Positions 43,063 through 51,742 of a DNA stretch of 64,000 nucleotides are shown in pieces; position 1 is the stretch's first letter, and each line of letters opens with the position of its first letter. The DNA is taken from assembly GCA_035293945.1 (NCBI GenBank), contig DATGLV010000011.1:1-64000 (forward strand). The letters run 5' to 3'. The position numbers and the translations under genes are program-made. The notes beneath the pieces are model-generated. The model was given only the letters and a program-made list of their open reading frames with translations, did no database searches and had not been told where the DNA came from. Source of the stretch: VAZQ01 sp035293945. GTDB lineage: Bacteria; Pseudomonadota; Alphaproteobacteria; Rhizobiales; Xanthobacteraceae.

Positions 43063-44427
43063 ATGCCGTCAGACATACTCATCGTAGACGACGAGGCGGA
43101 TATTCGCGAGCTGGTGTCCGGAATCCTTCAGGACGAGGGCTATCTGACGCGCACCGCACGTGACAGCGATGACGCGCTCGCCGCCATGGCGGCACGGCGG
43201 CCCAATCTCGTCTTCCTCGACATCTGGCTGCAGGGAAGTCGGCTCGACGGGCTGCAGGTCCTTGATGTCGTCAAACGGGAGAATCCCGAAGTCCCGGTGG
43301 TAATGATCTCGGGTCACGGCAACATCGAAACGGCGGTTGCCGCCATCAAGCGCGGCGCCTACGACTTCATCGAAAAGCCGTTCAAGGCGGACCGCCTGGT
43401 GCTGGTCGCCGATCGCGCGTTGGAAACCTCCCGGCTCAAGCGCGAGGTCAAGGCGCTAAAGCAGCTGACGCCGTCGACCCTGGTCGGCCATTCCCCATCC
43501 ATCAACCAGCTGCGTCAGACCGTCGACAAGGTGTCACCGACCAACAGCAGGGTTCTAATCGTCGGCCCGCCCGGAGCCGGCAAGGAGCTCACCGCACGCG
43601 CCATCCACGCCCAATCGGCGCGTGCCGAAGGTCCGTTCGTGGTGATCAACGCCGCCGCCATGACGCCCGAGCGCATGGAAGTCGAGCTGTTCGGTGTCGA
43701 GCCGGCCGACGGTGTCGGCGAGCGCAAGATCGGCGCGCTCGAGGAGGCACATGGCGGCACCCTGTTCATCGACGAGATCGCCGACATGCCGCGCGAAACG
43801 CAGAACAAGATCCTGCGCGTGCTGGTGGATCAAACCTTCCAGCGGGTGGGCGGATCGACCAAGGTGACGGTCGACGTCCGCATCATCTCCTCGACCGGGC
43901 GCAACATCGAGGCCGAGATCGCGGCCGGGCGGTTCCGCGAGGATCTCTATCACAGAATGTCGGTGGTGCCGATCCGCGTGCCGGCGCTCGCCGAGCGGCG
44001 CGAGGATATCGCCGACCTGATTCATTATTTCATGGACCAAATCTCGCAGGCGACCGGACTGCCGCGGCGGATTATCGGCGAAGACGCGCTGGCAGTGCTG
44101 CAATCGCACGATTGGCCCGGCAACGTTCGCCAGTTGCGCAACAATGTCGAGCGGCTCCTGATCCTGGCAAGCGGCGACGCCGATTCCGTCGTTACCGCCA
44201 GCATGCTGCCGCAGGATGTGGGCTCGATGGTGCCGAACATGCCGAACGGCAACGGTGGCGAGCACCTCATGGGCCTGCCGCTACGAGAGGCGCGCGAGGT
44301 ATTCGAGCGTGAATATCTAGTCGCGCAAATTAGTCGCTTTGGTGGTAATATTTCCCGTACCGCCGAATTCGTCGGCATGGAGCGTTCCGCCTTGCATCGC
44401 AAGCTGAAGGCGCTGGGCATAGATTGA
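43063..44427 (+). CDS. ntrX: response regulator NtrX (GAFTGA motif absent)
   Basis: 454 residues: a receiver (Asp53 in LVFLDIWLQG), an AAA+ domain (Walker A VGPPGAGKELTARA; Walker B GTLFIDEIADMPRE) and a Fis-like HTH (GGNISRTAEFVGMERSALHRKL). The loop that carries GAFTGA in NtrC reads LFGVEPADGVGERKIGALEEA here, so contact with sigma-54 is unlikely; alphaproteobacterial NtrX is known to lack the motif. ATG 43063 (MPSDILIVDDE) is preferred to a GTG at 43048. Only 16 bases separate it from the next gene. Confidence 0.97.
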   Translation: MPSDILIVDDEADIRELVSGILQDEGYLTRTARDSDDALAAMAARRPNLVFLDIWLQGSRLDGLQVLDVVKRENPEVPVVMISGHGNIETAVAAIKRGAYDFIEKPFKADRLVLVADRALETSRLKREVKALKQLTPSTLVGHSPSINQLRQTVDKVSPTNSRVLIVGPPGAGKELTARAIHAQSARAEGPFVVINAAAMTPERMEVELFGVEPADGVGERKIGALEEAHGGTLFIDEIADMPRETQNKILRVLVDQTFQRVGGSTKVTVDVRIISSTGRNIEAEIAAGRFREDLYHRMSVVPIRVPALAERREDIADLIHYFMDQISQATGLPRRIIGEDALAVLQSHDWPGNVRQLRNNVERLLILASGDADSVVTASMLPQDVGSMVPNMPNGNGGEHLMGLPLREAREVFEREYLVAQISRFGGNISRTAEFVGMERSALHRKLKALGID

Positions 44428-44443
44428 CGGCTGAGGGCGGGCG

Positions 44444-45157
44444 ATGGCGCGCGCGGAGGAGGGCAGCTGCGCGAAGCGCATGCGCGGGGCCATGCGCGCC
44501 GCTTGGCGGGCGGTGCCACGCGGTGTGGCTGGCCTGATCTCATACGCCGCGCTTTCCCTCGCGGCGACCCTGCTCACCGCGCAAACAGCTGACCAGGCCG
44601 AGCAGGCTGCCCGGGACGCCATCCGCAAGCTCGACCTGCAGACCGAGCTCCCACACCTGCAGCTGCAGCAGCCATCTAGCTGGCATTTCAACCTGTCACA
44701 GGCGATTCTTTGGGTGGTGGCGGCGATCGCGGCCGGCGTTCTGCTCTATGCGCTCCGCGATCTAATCCCAGCCTGGCGGGCGGACGCGGGGGCAGCTCTA
44801 GCGGAGGACGGTGAAGCGGGCGAGGCGACCTCTCGCTCGCCTGCGGTGGTCCTCGAGGCGGCTGACGAGCTTGCCGCTCGTGGCCATTTCGTCGATGCCA
44901 TGCATGTGCTACTGCTGCACGGCTTGGCCCACATACGGGAGCGGCTCGATCTCGAGTTCTCCGACTCGCTCACCAGCCGCGAAATTCTCAAGAGCAGGGA
45001 TCTGCCTGACGCAGCGCGAATCTCGTTGCGCGACGTCGTCCGCCGGGTCGAGCTCACATATTTCGGCCTGCAACCGGCCGGGTCGGCGGACTATGCGGCA
45101 TGCCGCGCAAGCTTCAATGCGCTAGAGCGCGCGCTGCAGGCACGGGCTGCCGCATGA
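44444..45157 (+). CDS. DUF4129-type membrane protein
   Basis: 237 residues: a basic N-terminus with a hydrophobic segment (28-46), a periplasmic stretch, a second transmembrane helix (about 85-105), then a cytoplasmic domain with AADELAARGHFVDAMHVLLLHGLAHIRERLDLEFSDSLTSREILK and YFGLQPAGSADYAACRASF, the pattern of DUF4129 domains that accompany MoxR/DUF58 loci. Function unknown. GAGGG precedes the ATG. First gene of a six-gene run with four-base or longer overlaps, possibly read through from ntrYX. Confidence 0.75.
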   Translation: MARAEEGSCAKRMRGAMRAAWRAVPRGVAGLISYAALSLAATLLTAQTADQAEQAARDAIRKLDLQTELPHLQLQQPSSWHFNLSQAILWVVAAIAAGVLLYALRDLIPAWRADAGAALAEDGEAGEATSRSPAVVLEAADELAARGHFVDAMHVLLLHGLAHIRERLDLEFSDSLTSREILKSRDLPDAARISLRDVVRRVELTYFGLQPAGSADYAACRASFNALERALQARAAA

Positions 45158-46395
45158 GCGCCGAGCAGGTTTTCTCATCTCGGCTGCTGGTCGGCTGGAT
45201 CGCCGGCGCGGTCGCCGCATTCGCGGTCGCGCTCTACTTCGTCGGCGGTGGCGAACTGGACGGCCCCGACAGCCTCCAGGCCAACACATTTTCGCGGTCG
45301 GCGATTGGTCATGCGGGGTTCGCCGAGGTTCTGACCCAACTCGGTATTCCGGTCGCCAAGAGCCGCTCCAGCTCGCCGGAGAAAGTCACAGCCGGCGGCG
45401 TGCTGGTGATCGCTGAGCCATTGCAATCCCCGCAGATCGAAGCCGTCATTGGTCCGCTGTTGGAAACCAAGACGATCCTGCTGGTGTTACCAAAATGGTT
45501 GGGCTTGCAAGGCGGAGAGAAGACGGGGTGGGTCGGGAGTGTGGCCGAGCTCCCACCGGGCAACGCCAAATGGGCACTCGACCTGGTCGCACCGGGCGGC
45601 GATGTGACCCGCGAGAGCAGCGCCGTGACGTGGACCACGAACGCGCTCAACATTATCCCAAGCATCGAACTGCCTCTCCAGCTCATCCACAGTAGTCGGC
45701 TGCGTCAGGTCATTGCCGCCCCACAAGGGATACTGGTCGGCGAGATCAGTGGATCTGGGCGCAAGATTTGGGTGCTGGCGGATCCCGATGTCATCAACAA
45801 TCACGGTCTCAGCCATCCGGAAAATGCGGCCTTGGCGGTAGCCTTGATCAAAGCCCTGCGCTCGGGCGAGGGAAACGTCGTGTTCGACGAGACCGTGCAT
45901 GGCTTCACCGTGCGTACGGCGAATGCGCTGCAGCTCCTGTTCCGCTTCCCGTTCGTAGTGGCGACCATCCAGGGTTTGCTCGCCGTCCTGCTCCTCATGT
46001 GGGCGACGCTCGGGCGGTTCGGCGCACCGCGATCAGCGCCGCCTACTCTCAGCGCCGGACGCGAGGGCCTCTTGCAGAACATGGCCAAGCTCGTCGAATT
46101 CACCGGTCATCAAGACATGATGGTCAAGCGCTACGTCGAGGAAACAATCCGTGACGTCGCGGCGACGCTGCACGCGCCGCGGGATCTGTCCATCAAGAAC
46201 CGGATCGCCTGGCTGAAACGCGTAGGCCTGGCCCGCGGGACGACGATCGACTTCGACGCATTGCTTCAGCGCGCCGCAGACGGCAGCAGGACGGGCCTGC
46301 GCCACCCGTCGGCGCTGCTCAGGCTCGCGCGCGATACGCATCAATGGAAAAGGGAGATCGTCGATGGACGTGCGAGACATCCAGGCGGTCACTGA
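45154..46395 (+). CDS. DUF4350-type protein
   Basis: 413 residues. A transmembrane helix near 12-32, a large outer domain (GHAGFAEVLTQLGIPVAKSRSS; VLVIAEPLQSPQIEAVIGPLLETK; IWVLADPDVINNHGLSHPENA; VVFDETVHGF), a second transmembrane helix (about 268-290), then a cytoplasmic tail of about 110 residues. The arrangement matches DUF4350, a GATase-like fold associated with MoxR/DUF58 clusters. ATGA overlap with the previous gene; the next gene starts 32 bases before its stop. Confidence 0.75.
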   Translation: MSAEQVFSSRLLVGWIAGAVAAFAVALYFVGGGELDGPDSLQANTFSRSAIGHAGFAEVLTQLGIPVAKSRSSSPEKVTAGGVLVIAEPLQSPQIEAVIGPLLETKTILLVLPKWLGLQGGEKTGWVGSVAELPPGNAKWALDLVAPGGDVTRESSAVTWTTNALNIIPSIELPLQLIHSSRLRQVIAAPQGILVGEISGSGRKIWVLADPDVINNHGLSHPENAALAVALIKALRSGEGNVVFDETVHGFTVRTANALQLLFRFPFVVATIQGLLAVLLLMWATLGRFGAPRSAPPTLSAGREGLLQNMAKLVEFTGHQDMMVKRYVEETIRDVAATLHAPRDLSIKNRIAWLKRVGLARGTTIDFDALLQRAADGSRTGLRHPSALLRLARDTHQWKREIVDGRARHPGGH

Positions 46396-47320
46396 ATCTG
46401 TCCGCGGCGAGGTCAGCAAAGCCGTCGTCGGCCAGGACGAGGTCATCGACATGATGTTGGCCAGCCTGTTAGTCGGCGGCCATATCCTGCTCGAGGGCGT
46501 GCCGGGAACCGCAAAGACTCTGCTCACGCAGTCATTCGCAGCCTCTCTTGCCTTGCAGTTCGGTCGCATCCAGTTCACCCCCGATCTTATGCCGGGCGAC
46601 GTGCTGGGCACCAATTTGTTCAATTTTCAGACCAACCGATTTGTCCTGACCAAGGGGCCGATCTTCACACAGCTGTTGCTGGCCGACGAGATCAACCGCA
46701 CTCCGCCGAAGACACAAGCCGCGCTGCTGCAGGCGATGAACGAGCGGCTCGTCACCATCGACGGCACCGACTATTCGCTGGGCGAGGAGTTCATGGTGGT
46801 GGCCACGCAAAACCCCATCGAACAGCAAGGCACTTATCCCTTACCCGAAGCACAGCTCGATCGGTTTCTGTTCAAGGTGATCATCGACCATCCGAGCCGC
46901 GACGAGGAGCGCGACATCGTGCGCCGGCACGGCCATCGCTCGGCCATGCCGCGGGTCGAGGATTTTGGACTCGAGCCCGTCGCCGACAGCAAGATGCTCG
47001 CTTATGCGCGCAAGGCGGTAACGCAGATTCATCTGACGGACCAATTGATCGACTACATCGTCGATCTGATCCGGGCAACGCGTGAGCATTCCTCGCTCGA
47101 GGTCGGGGCTTCGACACGCGCCGCCAACATGCTGGCGGCGGCTTCGCGGGCCTTCGCAGTGTTGCAAGGCCGCGATTTCGTCATCCCGGATGATATCAAG
47201 TTCCTGACATTGCCCGTGCTGCGGCACCGCTTGACGCTGTCTCCGAGCGCTGAGATCGAGGGCCTGACGGCGGACCGAATCCTGCGTGAGGTGATCGACC
47301 AGACATCGGCGCCGCGATGA
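46364..47320 (+). CDS. MoxR family AAA+ ATPase
   Basis: 318 residues. Walker A is LEGVPGTAKTLLT, Walker B LLLADEINRTPPKTQAALLQAMNE, sensor 1 VVATQNPIEQQGTYPLPEAQLDRF, and the family lid follows. MoxR ATPases act as chaperone-like partners of VWA proteins in complex maturation or stress responses. The downstream DUF58 protein is its expected partner. AAAAGGGAG lies before the ATG, within the preceding coding region. Confidence 0.95.
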   Translation: MDVRDIQAVTESVRGEVSKAVVGQDEVIDMMLASLLVGGHILLEGVPGTAKTLLTQSFAASLALQFGRIQFTPDLMPGDVLGTNLFNFQTNRFVLTKGPIFTQLLLADEINRTPPKTQAALLQAMNERLVTIDGTDYSLGEEFMVVATQNPIEQQGTYPLPEAQLDRFLFKVIIDHPSRDEERDIVRRHGHRSAMPRVEDFGLEPVADSKMLAYARKAVTQIHLTDQLIDYIVDLIRATREHSSLEVGASTRAANMLAAASRAFAVLQGRDFVIPDDIKFLTLPVLRHRLTLSPSAEIEGLTADRILREVIDQTSAPR

Positions 47321-48630
47321 TCCGCCCCACCCCACGCATGGTCTTGATCTTCGTCGCCGGAATTCCGCTGACGCTGTTCGTCGTCATCTATAGTTCTGCA
47401 CTTTGGCCGATCGCGCTTACCTACGGGCTCATGGTCATCGTCGCAGCCGCGAGCGACCTTCTGTTGGCCTTGCCGCCGCACAGGCTCAGCGTGCGCGTCG
47501 CAACACCTGACCGCCTTTCGATCGGCGAGCAGGGCGCGATCAGCTTGACACTGGCGGCCGCCGGCTATCCGCGCACAATCCACCTCGAGCTCATCGCTGA
47601 GCACCGCGGGGAAGCCGAGCCGCCCGAAATCGTGCCCGGCGAGCTGGCCCCCAAGCAAGACGCGCATATCGCGCTGCCGCTGATCCCGACCCGGCGCGGC
47701 AAGATCAATATCGACCGCATCTGGTTGCGCTGGCGGGGGCCTTTGTCCCTGGTCGAGTTCATTCGGCAAGTCGATGTGGAAGGCAGTGTCGACGTCGTGC
47801 CCAATGTGCGCGGCGTGCACGGCACTGCGCTGCAATTCTTTGTGCAGGAGGCGATCTACGGCATCAAGGCTCAGCAGCAGAAAGGCGAGGGAGCCGAGTT
47901 CGAGGCGCTGCGCGAATATGTGCCGGGCCTCGACAGCCGCTTCATCGACTGGAAGCATTCGGCGCGCCACCGCAAGCTCCTGTGCAAGGAATTCCGCACC
48001 GAGCGCAATCACCAGGTGATCATGGCGTTCGATACCGGCTACCTGATGCTGGAGCCCGTCGACGGGCTGACTCGGCTCGATCATGCGATCAACGCCGCGT
48101 TGGTCTTGGCGTGGGTGTCGCTGCAAGGCGGCGATCTGGTCGGCACCTACGCTTTCGACGCCAAGGTGCGGCAATATCTCGGGCCGCAGCGCGGCGTCTC
48201 GAGCTTCCCCCGGCTACAGCGCTCTACTGCCGAGCTCGAATATCAGCACGAGGAGACCAACTTTACCCTCGGCCTCGCCGAGCTCTACGCGCGCCTCAAG
48301 CGGCGGGCGCTGGTCATCCTGTTCACCGATTTCGTCGACACGATCACCGCCGAGCTGTTGATCGAAAGCATGCAGCGGATGGCGAACCGGCATCTGGTCG
48401 TATTCGTCACCCAGCGCGGCTCCATCCTTCAGCATGCTGTCGATGCCACTCCGCGCCAGTTCGTCGACGTCGCCAAGGCGGTGTTCGCTCAGGACTTCCT
48501 TCGCGACCGCAGCATCGTTTTCGAGCGCCTGCAGCGCCTGGGGATCCATTGCCTCGACGTGCCGAGTGGTGGTCTGTCGGTCGCCCTCGTCAATCGTTAT
48601 CTCCTCATCAAGCAGCGTGGGCTGATATGA
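47317..48630 (+). CDS. DUF58 protein (VWA-like partner of MoxR)
   Basis: 437 residues. Two transmembrane helices (about 5-45), a beta-rich domain, then the DUF58 motif LREYVPGLDSRFIDWKHSARHRKL and a VWA-like domain. The metal-site (MIDAS) first motif is reduced to AFDTGYLM instead of DxSxS; the TDFVDT strand is kept. Such proteins are thought to be MoxR clients or adaptors. Four-base overlaps link it to moxR and the next gene. Confidence 0.9.
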   Translation: MIRPTPRMVLIFVAGIPLTLFVVIYSSALWPIALTYGLMVIVAAASDLLLALPPHRLSVRVATPDRLSIGEQGAISLTLAAAGYPRTIHLELIAEHRGEAEPPEIVPGELAPKQDAHIALPLIPTRRGKINIDRIWLRWRGPLSLVEFIRQVDVEGSVDVVPNVRGVHGTALQFFVQEAIYGIKAQQQKGEGAEFEALREYVPGLDSRFIDWKHSARHRKLLCKEFRTERNHQVIMAFDTGYLMLEPVDGLTRLDHAINAALVLAWVSLQGGDLVGTYAFDAKVRQYLGPQRGVSSFPRLQRSTAELEYQHEETNFTLGLAELYARLKRRALVILFTDFVDTITAELLIESMQRMANRHLVVFVTQRGSILQHAVDATPRQFVDVAKAVFAQDFLRDRSIVFERLQRLGIHCLDVPSGGLSVALVNRYLLIKQRGLI

Positions 48631-49688
48631 GCGCGGCTGTATCGCAAATCGATGAACGCCTGTCGGAGGCGGAGATCGCCGGCAAGGGCAGGCTCGTCCT
48701 CAAGAGCAGCGAGTTCCGCAAGGGCCGCGAGGCCGGCTGGCAGGAGCTGGAAAAACTGGTCGCTCACGTGGAGCGCCGCGGCGTGCGCATGCTCTCGCTC
48801 TTCGAGCTGCAGCGGCTGCCAATCCTTTACCGCGCCGCACTGTCGTCGCTGTCGGTTGCGCGCAGCATTGCGCTTGATCGCCATCTTCTGATCTACCTCG
48901 AGAATTTGGCGCTGCGGGCCTATCTCGTCGTCTATGGACCTCGCCTCAGCCCGCGCGAAGGTCTGTACCACTTTTTCCGCTTCGACTTGCCGGCAGCGGT
49001 GCGTGCCGCGCGTTGGCACATTCTGATCTCAGCGCTCGCGCTTCTGGTCGGCGCCGCGGCGGGATTTGCGCTGACGGTGCAGGACGAAGCCTGGTTCACC
49101 TCACTGGTACCGGGCGGGCTCGCCGGCGGGCGCGGAATTTCCAGTACCCGCGCCGACCTCTACGCCAAGGAGCTCTTCGCGCCGCCGCAGAGTGCGATCG
49201 AGTCCTTCGGTCTCATGGCCAATTTCTTGTTCGACCACAACACGGCCGTCGGCATCATGACTTTCGGCCTTGGGCTCGCCGCTGGCGTTCCCACCTTGAT
49301 GCTCAACGTCTATCAAGGCCTCATACTCGGGACTTTCTTTGCTCTGCACTACGATCGAGGCTTGGCGATCGACTTCCTCGGTTGGGTCTCCATTCATGGA
49401 ACGACGGAGCTGGGCGCCTTGATCCTCTTGGCGGCGGGCGGTCTGGTGATTGCCGAGAAGGTGCTGTTCCCGGGCACCTATGGCCGGCTCGACAATCTCG
49501 CCCTGCACGGCCGCCAGGCGGGACAGATTGCGGTCGGCGCCGTGCTGATGCTGTTCCTAGCGGCTATCCTCGAGGGCGGCTTTCGCCAGCTCGCGGCCAG
49601 CACCCCGCTGCGTTTCGCCATTGGGTGGAGCATCGGCGCCTTGTGGATCATCTATTTCAGCCTGTGCGGAAGGCGCGCCAAGCCATGA
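48627..49688 (+). CDS. stage II sporulation protein M (SpoIIM) family membrane protein
   Basis: 353 residues. A soluble N-terminal helical part (1-120) precedes about six transmembrane helices; motifs include FLFDHNTAVGIMTFGLGLAAGVPTLMLNVYQGLILGTFFAL and IHGTTELGALILLAAGGLVIAEKVLFPG, the SpoIIM family core. In Bacillus SpoIIM takes part in engulfment peptidoglycan hydrolysis. This organism group does not sporulate, so another envelope role is likely. Close neighbour of RDD and MoxR genes, as in other phyla. Confidence 0.88.
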   Translation: MSAAVSQIDERLSEAEIAGKGRLVLKSSEFRKGREAGWQELEKLVAHVERRGVRMLSLFELQRLPILYRAALSSLSVARSIALDRHLLIYLENLALRAYLVVYGPRLSPREGLYHFFRFDLPAAVRAARWHILISALALLVGAAAGFALTVQDEAWFTSLVPGGLAGGRGISSTRADLYAKELFAPPQSAIESFGLMANFLFDHNTAVGIMTFGLGLAAGVPTLMLNVYQGLILGTFFALHYDRGLAIDFLGWVSIHGTTELGALILLAAGGLVIAEKVLFPGTYGRLDNLALHGRQAGQIAVGAVLMLFLAAILEGGFRQLAASTPLRFAIGWSIGALWIIYFSLCGRRAKP

Positions 49689-49698
49689 CCTTCAAACC

Positions 49699-50592
49699 AT
49701 GACACTCGCACACGAGCGGGCCGCGCAATTCTTGGAAGGCCCACGAAGGCGGCGGCGCGAGATCGTGACGCCGGAAGGGATCGCCATCCCGATCGAGGTC
49801 GCGGACTATGCCGAGCGCGTAGGCGCGTTCCTGATCGACTTGGTGACCTGGATCCTGGCGATTATCGCCGTGTATCTCCCGCTCCTCTTCTTGCTGGGCA
49901 ATCTCGGCGGTGCCTCGATTGCGCTCGTGATTGTGCTGTTCATCGGGTTTCTCGTACGCAACCTCTATTTCGTCTATTTCGAGATCGCCTGGCGCGGCGC
50001 GACGCCGGGCAAACGCGCAGTCGGGCTGCGCGTGATCGATCGCAAGGGCGGGCCGCTCTTGCCGACCGCCCTCATCGCGCGCAATCTCACCCGCGAAGTC
50101 GAGATGTTCCTGCCGCTCGAGCTTCTATTGATCTCGGGCGTCAGCTCCAGTTGGGGAAATCTCGCGCTTGCACTGTGGATGCTGTTCTTCGCCCTGCTCC
50201 CCGCCATCAATCGGGATCGGATGCGCGGTGGCGACATCATCGCCGGAACGATGGTGATCGCATTGCCCAAGCGTGCACTGTCGAGTGATCTCGCCGCCGC
50301 CACGGTGCAGTTCACCTTCACTGAGCAGCAACTGAAAGCCTATGGCGCTTTCGAGCTGCAGGTGCTGGAAGAATTGCTGCGGCGACCGGATTCACCGGAT
50401 TCGGCACGCGTGCTGATCGAAGTCCGCGACACGATCTGTCGCAAGATCGGCTATACGGCGTCTGTACCGATCAATCAAACAGCCGGATTCCTACGCGATT
50501 TCTACACCGCCGAGCGCGCGTTCCTTGAGCGCGAGCAGCTCTTCGGCAAGGCTCGCGCTGACAAGTTCGCGCAGGCCGAAGTGGAGAAGTGA
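49699..50592 (+). CDS. RDD family membrane protein with C-terminal cytoplasmic domain
   Basis: 297 residues. The RDD motif core is YAERVGAFLIDLVTW (Arg and the Asp-Asp equivalent), with three to four transmembrane helices and the loop WRGATPGKRAVGLRVIDRKGGP. After about residue 195 comes a soluble helical tail of about 100 residues (QQLKAYGAFELQVLEELL, AGFLRDFYTAERAFLERE) that is beyond the basic RDD length. Function unknown; usually found with SpoIIM and MoxR/DUF58 genes. It starts 10 bases after spoIIM. Confidence 0.88.
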   Translation: MTLAHERAAQFLEGPRRRRREIVTPEGIAIPIEVADYAERVGAFLIDLVTWILAIIAVYLPLLFLLGNLGGASIALVIVLFIGFLVRNLYFVYFEIAWRGATPGKRAVGLRVIDRKGGPLLPTALIARNLTREVEMFLPLELLLISGVSSSWGNLALALWMLFFALLPAINRDRMRGGDIIAGTMVIALPKRALSSDLAAATVQFTFTEQQLKAYGAFELQVLEELLRRPDSPDSARVLIEVRDTICRKIGYTASVPINQTAGFLRDFYTAERAFLEREQLFGKARADKFAQAEVEK

Positions 50593-50608
50593 GCGGGCAG
50601 TCGGGAAG

Positions 50609-51403
50609 TTAGTCGAACACAGCAGCGATCTGATCGGTATCGATGCCCTCCTTGGCGACGCGTAAGTCGTGATAGGTCACCACGATGAGGATGGAGAAGA
50701 ACGCGGTCCAGATCGAGCTCCAAACCAGGTTGACGATCTGCCCGACCAAGGTCGACATCGCGGCGGAGAGCGCGAGGATTCCGTTCGCCCCCAGAATGGC
50801 GAAAGCCAACCCGCCGAGGATGCCACCGACGATTACGGCTACGAGCAGGATGAGGAGCCACATGCCGAATATCTTCCAGCGATGACCGCGGGTCAGCTCG
50901 CGACTACGCCCCATGCTGCTGAAGGGGCCTAGCCGCTCCACGACGCAGACGGGCGTCGCAACGGACCAGGCGATATAAAGCATGATGCCGGGAACCACCA
51001 AAAGAAGGCTCGCCAAGCCGACAAGCAGGCCAACGCTGAGGACGACGCCGATGATCGGGAAAAATCGACGCAGCCCAATTCTGGCCGATTCCGCCAGGTC
51101 GATCGGCCGCCCCTGCATCGCCTGGAAGGCGGCGTAGAGCAGCACGGCCTGGCTCAGTACCCACAGAACCATCAACAACACAAGCGCTGCGAACGTAACA
51201 CCCACTAGCTGGAACGGACTCAGGGGCATGGGGGCGCCCGGAGCGGGGCGCGGTATGAAAAGCGAAGGGAGATTGGCAATCCCGGTGACCAGCACGAAAG
51301 TCAGGAAGTGGCTGGAAAAGACCGACCACGTCCGGCTGAAGACCCGACCAATGCGGAACTCGCCGTCGCTAAATCGTCCGGCCGGCAGCGAAGCGTCTAT
51401 CAT
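50609..51403 (-). CDS. polytopic membrane protein (glycerophosphodiesterase-membrane-domain/YciC-like)
   Basis: 264 residues (266 from an ATG at 51409). Five to six transmembrane helices with the motifs RVFSRTWSVFSSHFLTF, LLVVPGIMLYIAWSVATPVCVVE, GRSRELTRGHRWKIFGMWLL and the C-terminal YHDLRVAKEGIDTDQIAAVFD, a pattern found in a broad family of membrane proteins of unknown function. It is convergent with the RDD gene, so it may be an independent unit of the module. A degenerate copy of its C-terminus lies upstream at 51493-51567. Confidence 0.82.
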   Translation of the reverse strand: MIDASLPAGRFSDGEFRIGRVFSRTWSVFSSHFLTFVLVTGIANLPSLFIPRPAPGAPMPLSPFQLVGVTFAALVLLMVLWVLSQAVLLYAAFQAMQGRPIDLAESARIGLRRFFPIIGVVLSVGLLVGLASLLLVVPGIMLYIAWSVATPVCVVERLGPFSSMGRSRELTRGHRWKIFGMWLLILLVAVIVGGILGGLAFAILGANGILALSAAMSTLVGQIVNLVWSSIWTAFFSILIVVTYHDLRVAKEGIDTDQIAAVFD

Positions 51404-51409
51404 GGCCAT

Positions 51410-51742
51410 CCTCTGGTTGTGCCAATATTAGGCGCTGTTGAACGTCAGCCGCAATCCTGCGGCGCTATTCCCAAAGCCATTTGCACAAGATCACGCAGGC
51501 ATTGCCGCAAAGCTGCGGTGCGGGTGCCGACGCCTTCCTTTGCGAGACGCAGGTCGTGGTCTGTGTCGCTCGGGACCTGGTTTCAAATTCAGTCGAACTC
51601 TTGCTACCTCGGGCCACCCAAGGCTAAGTTGACGCGGCCCTGCAAAATTTGGCAAGTCGCCGCGCACGGGCCGCCGTCCCCCATCCAACAACCAATCTCC
51701 CAGTCGCACGGACAAATTTCAGTATCGGTATCGGAGACCCCA
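51410..51742. other. intergenic region upstream of dat
   Basis: It contains the remnant at 51493-51567, presumably divergent promoters, and GGAG at 51733-51736 for the dat start. No intact gene is seen. Confidence 0.6.
51493..51567 (-). pseudogene. remnant of a duplicated membrane-protein C-terminus
   Basis: On the reverse strand this stretch reads DTDHDLRLAKEGVGTRTAAL, closely matching the end of the gene at 50609 (YHDLRVAKEGIDTDQIAAVF). In-frame stops lie just upstream (the frame has two TGA codons within 35 bases) and the sequence continues without the rest of the protein. It is best read as the decayed 3' end of a paralogue. Confidence 0.5.
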
